Shown: one piece after another, positions 62,518-64,000 of the stretch
How positions within the stretch are numbered: the first letter of the stretch is position 1
How the letters are laid out: every line of letters starts with the position of its first letter
NCBI GenBank assembly: GCA_021209875.1
Contig: JAGYVD010000007.1
Span: 3,472,001-3,536,000 of the forward strand
DNA: 64,000 nt
Reading direction: 5' to 3'
Origin: Rosellinia necatrix
Taxonomy: Eukaryota > Ascomycota > Sordariomycetes > Xylariales > Xylariaceae
Made by a program: the position numbers and the translations under genes
Notes under the pieces: model-generated
What the model was told of the DNA's origin: nothing
Database searches by the model: none
What the model saw: the letters and a program-made list of their open reading frames with translations, nothing else

Positions 62518-64000
62518 GCTGGTCCCTTCGTAGGCAGTGCCTCGTCGAGGAGGGTTGGTACCGACGTCGTACGAGACGGTCCGGGGAATGAGAATTGGAG
62601 AAGACAGTTTGGCGGTGTTGACGGGGGGTGGATCGTCGTGGGGGAGGCTAGCCCGGTGATCGGAGGCGGGCGCAGAACAGTTGTCAATTCAGTCGCCAAT
62701 TCAGTCGCCGGCTCGTTGGATAGGCTCGTCGGGTAGGCTCGTCGGACAGGCTCGCCGGACAGACGCAGGGGTATCGTGGTGTCGTGGTGTCGTAATATCG
62801 CGGCAGAGCAGCCACGGCCTCAGATGGGGACGGGGATGGCTACAGAACAAACGGGGATCGATTGCTGAGGACTATCAACTATGGGCACTGGGAAACCTGC
62901 TGCTAGGCTCGAAGGCCGCCGAGTATTTGACGCGGTCGACTGGGAGACTGGCTATGATGTCCACGTCATACCAATGTCAGGGCCGAACCACAAACAGGAC
63001 GAGACTCAAAACTGGGACCGGCAGCTGGCCGATGCAAAGCGCGATGCTGTGCTAAGCGATGCTGCAACGACAGGGCAAGTCGGTAAACGTGCGGATGCCA
63101 GCCAGCCGGGTCTGGGCTGGGCACCTAGGCGATATGAAAATGACAGGAATATGTCGGTAAGGCTTCAGTCTAAGTTTGCGGCGCTGTTACGGGCAACATC
63201 GGCAGGGCGGGAGTATACTGCCGCAATGACGAACGAGTGCGAATCGTGCTGATTTGTTTAGAGGCAGATAGTTCGATAGGTTTAAGTTGAAGCCGGGTTT
63301 GGAAGGGTCGGCGAGATGGGGGAAGCTGTCCTCCTCCCATACCCTGCCAAACCATGCACATGGCCCCTCAGCTGGCAAATGCCCCAGCCAAGGACTCTGC
63401 ATCAGTGACACAACATACATGCACATGGAAGCTCAGCTGCTGCCAGGTGTCAGGCCGCACTCGACACTTCGAGTACCGAGGTACCTACTCAACCACATAC
63501 ACAGTCTAGGCCTAAATTTGGCGTGGAGAACAGACCAGGTATTAGGTTCTGGCCCCTATGGTACAGGGCTGTGCATGCTGTATCTCGTATCCAGTAATAT
63601 AACGCCTGGGTCAGTTTACCTTACCATGTTAGGTATTTGCAAGTACTTAGGTTAGCTACCGTGAGCACCTATGCATACCCAGTTGCCCAGACAGTGACTT
63701 GCAGCATAATGGAAGTTTAGTTAGATGTAGGTATCTATAAGTACCTACCTAGGTAGGTAGGTACTTGCTCGCAAGTGCAGGCAGGCAGGTAGTAGGCCGG
63801 TGTGCACCTCCTTCAAGTTTACCAAGGTAAATTACGTAGGTAGTATTCTTTCACCTGAGTGGTTAGCCACTATGGACATATGCACGCTCCCTGGCCTAGT
63901 CTCCATATTTTACGTCAGCGAATCTAACTGAAAAAAGTTATCTCGAGAGCCGCAATATCTACTCTCACAATTCACATGACCTTCACATTGTTGATCAGTC
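62518..64000. other. Region upstream of ORM to window end, no supported gene
   Basis: About 1.5 kb that includes the ORM promoter. ORFs at 62681-63252 (+) show no domain character. A TAGG/CCTA tract lies at 63735-63795. Nothing else recognised up to the window edge. Confidence 0.5.
63735..63795. repeat. TAGG/CCTA palindromic tract
   Basis: GTACCTACCTAGGTAGGTAG is a near-perfect palindrome, followed by GCAGGCAGGCAGGTAGTAGG. Confidence 0.8.

Overview
The window is filamentous ascomycete DNA (Pezizomycotina, most likely Sordariomycetes; a Xylariales-type fungus is my best guess but cannot be proven from sequence alone). The evidence is short 52-90 bp GT-AG introns with CTAAC-like branch points, a non-reducing polyketide synthase, Zn2Cys6 regulators, and proteins that read as filamentous-fungal orthologues. 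I rebuilt the spliced gene models by hand from reading frame, splice sites and family conservation.

Left part (1-25.3 kb): a sparse 1,8-dihydroxynaphthalene (DHN) melanin locus. It holds the 3' part of a non-reducing PKS (end of AT, PT, ACP, ACP, TE; cut by the window edge), an AflR-like Zn2Cys6 regulator, a 282-residue hydroxynaphthalene reductase, and a CMR1-type regulator with two C2H2 fingers plus a Zn2Cys6 cluster, spread over five exons. Genes are separated by 4.6-7 kb of apparently non-coding DNA. No scytalone dehydratase or laccase is visible.

Middle (25.3-34.1 kb): 8.8 kb without a gene I can support, with several minisatellites and TAGG/CCTA-rich tracts.

Right part (34.1-64 kb): ordinary conserved genes. 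These are RNA polymerase III largest subunit (-), a DDHD-domain phospholipase (+), a seven-knuckle CNBP/Gis2 protein (-), a Sae2/CtIP-type DNA-repair protein (+), a USP10/Ubp3-type deubiquitinase (+), an RDS-repeat hypothetical protein (-), a secreted Ser/Thr-rich protein (-) and an ORM/ORMDL sphingolipid regulator (-). RPC1/DDHD and GIS2/SAE2 are head-to-head pairs.

Most notable points: two one-base frame breaks, both one extra base in a homopolymer, inside RPC1, and a probable third in the RDS-repeat gene; a 57-nt stop-free intron hidden in the ORM reading frame; a 20-nt microexon in GIS2; two regulators in one melanin locus; a 32-nt identical sequence shared by two intergenic regions 12 kb apart; and pervasive TAGG/CCTA palindromic tracts. 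I did not find a convincing wholly new system.
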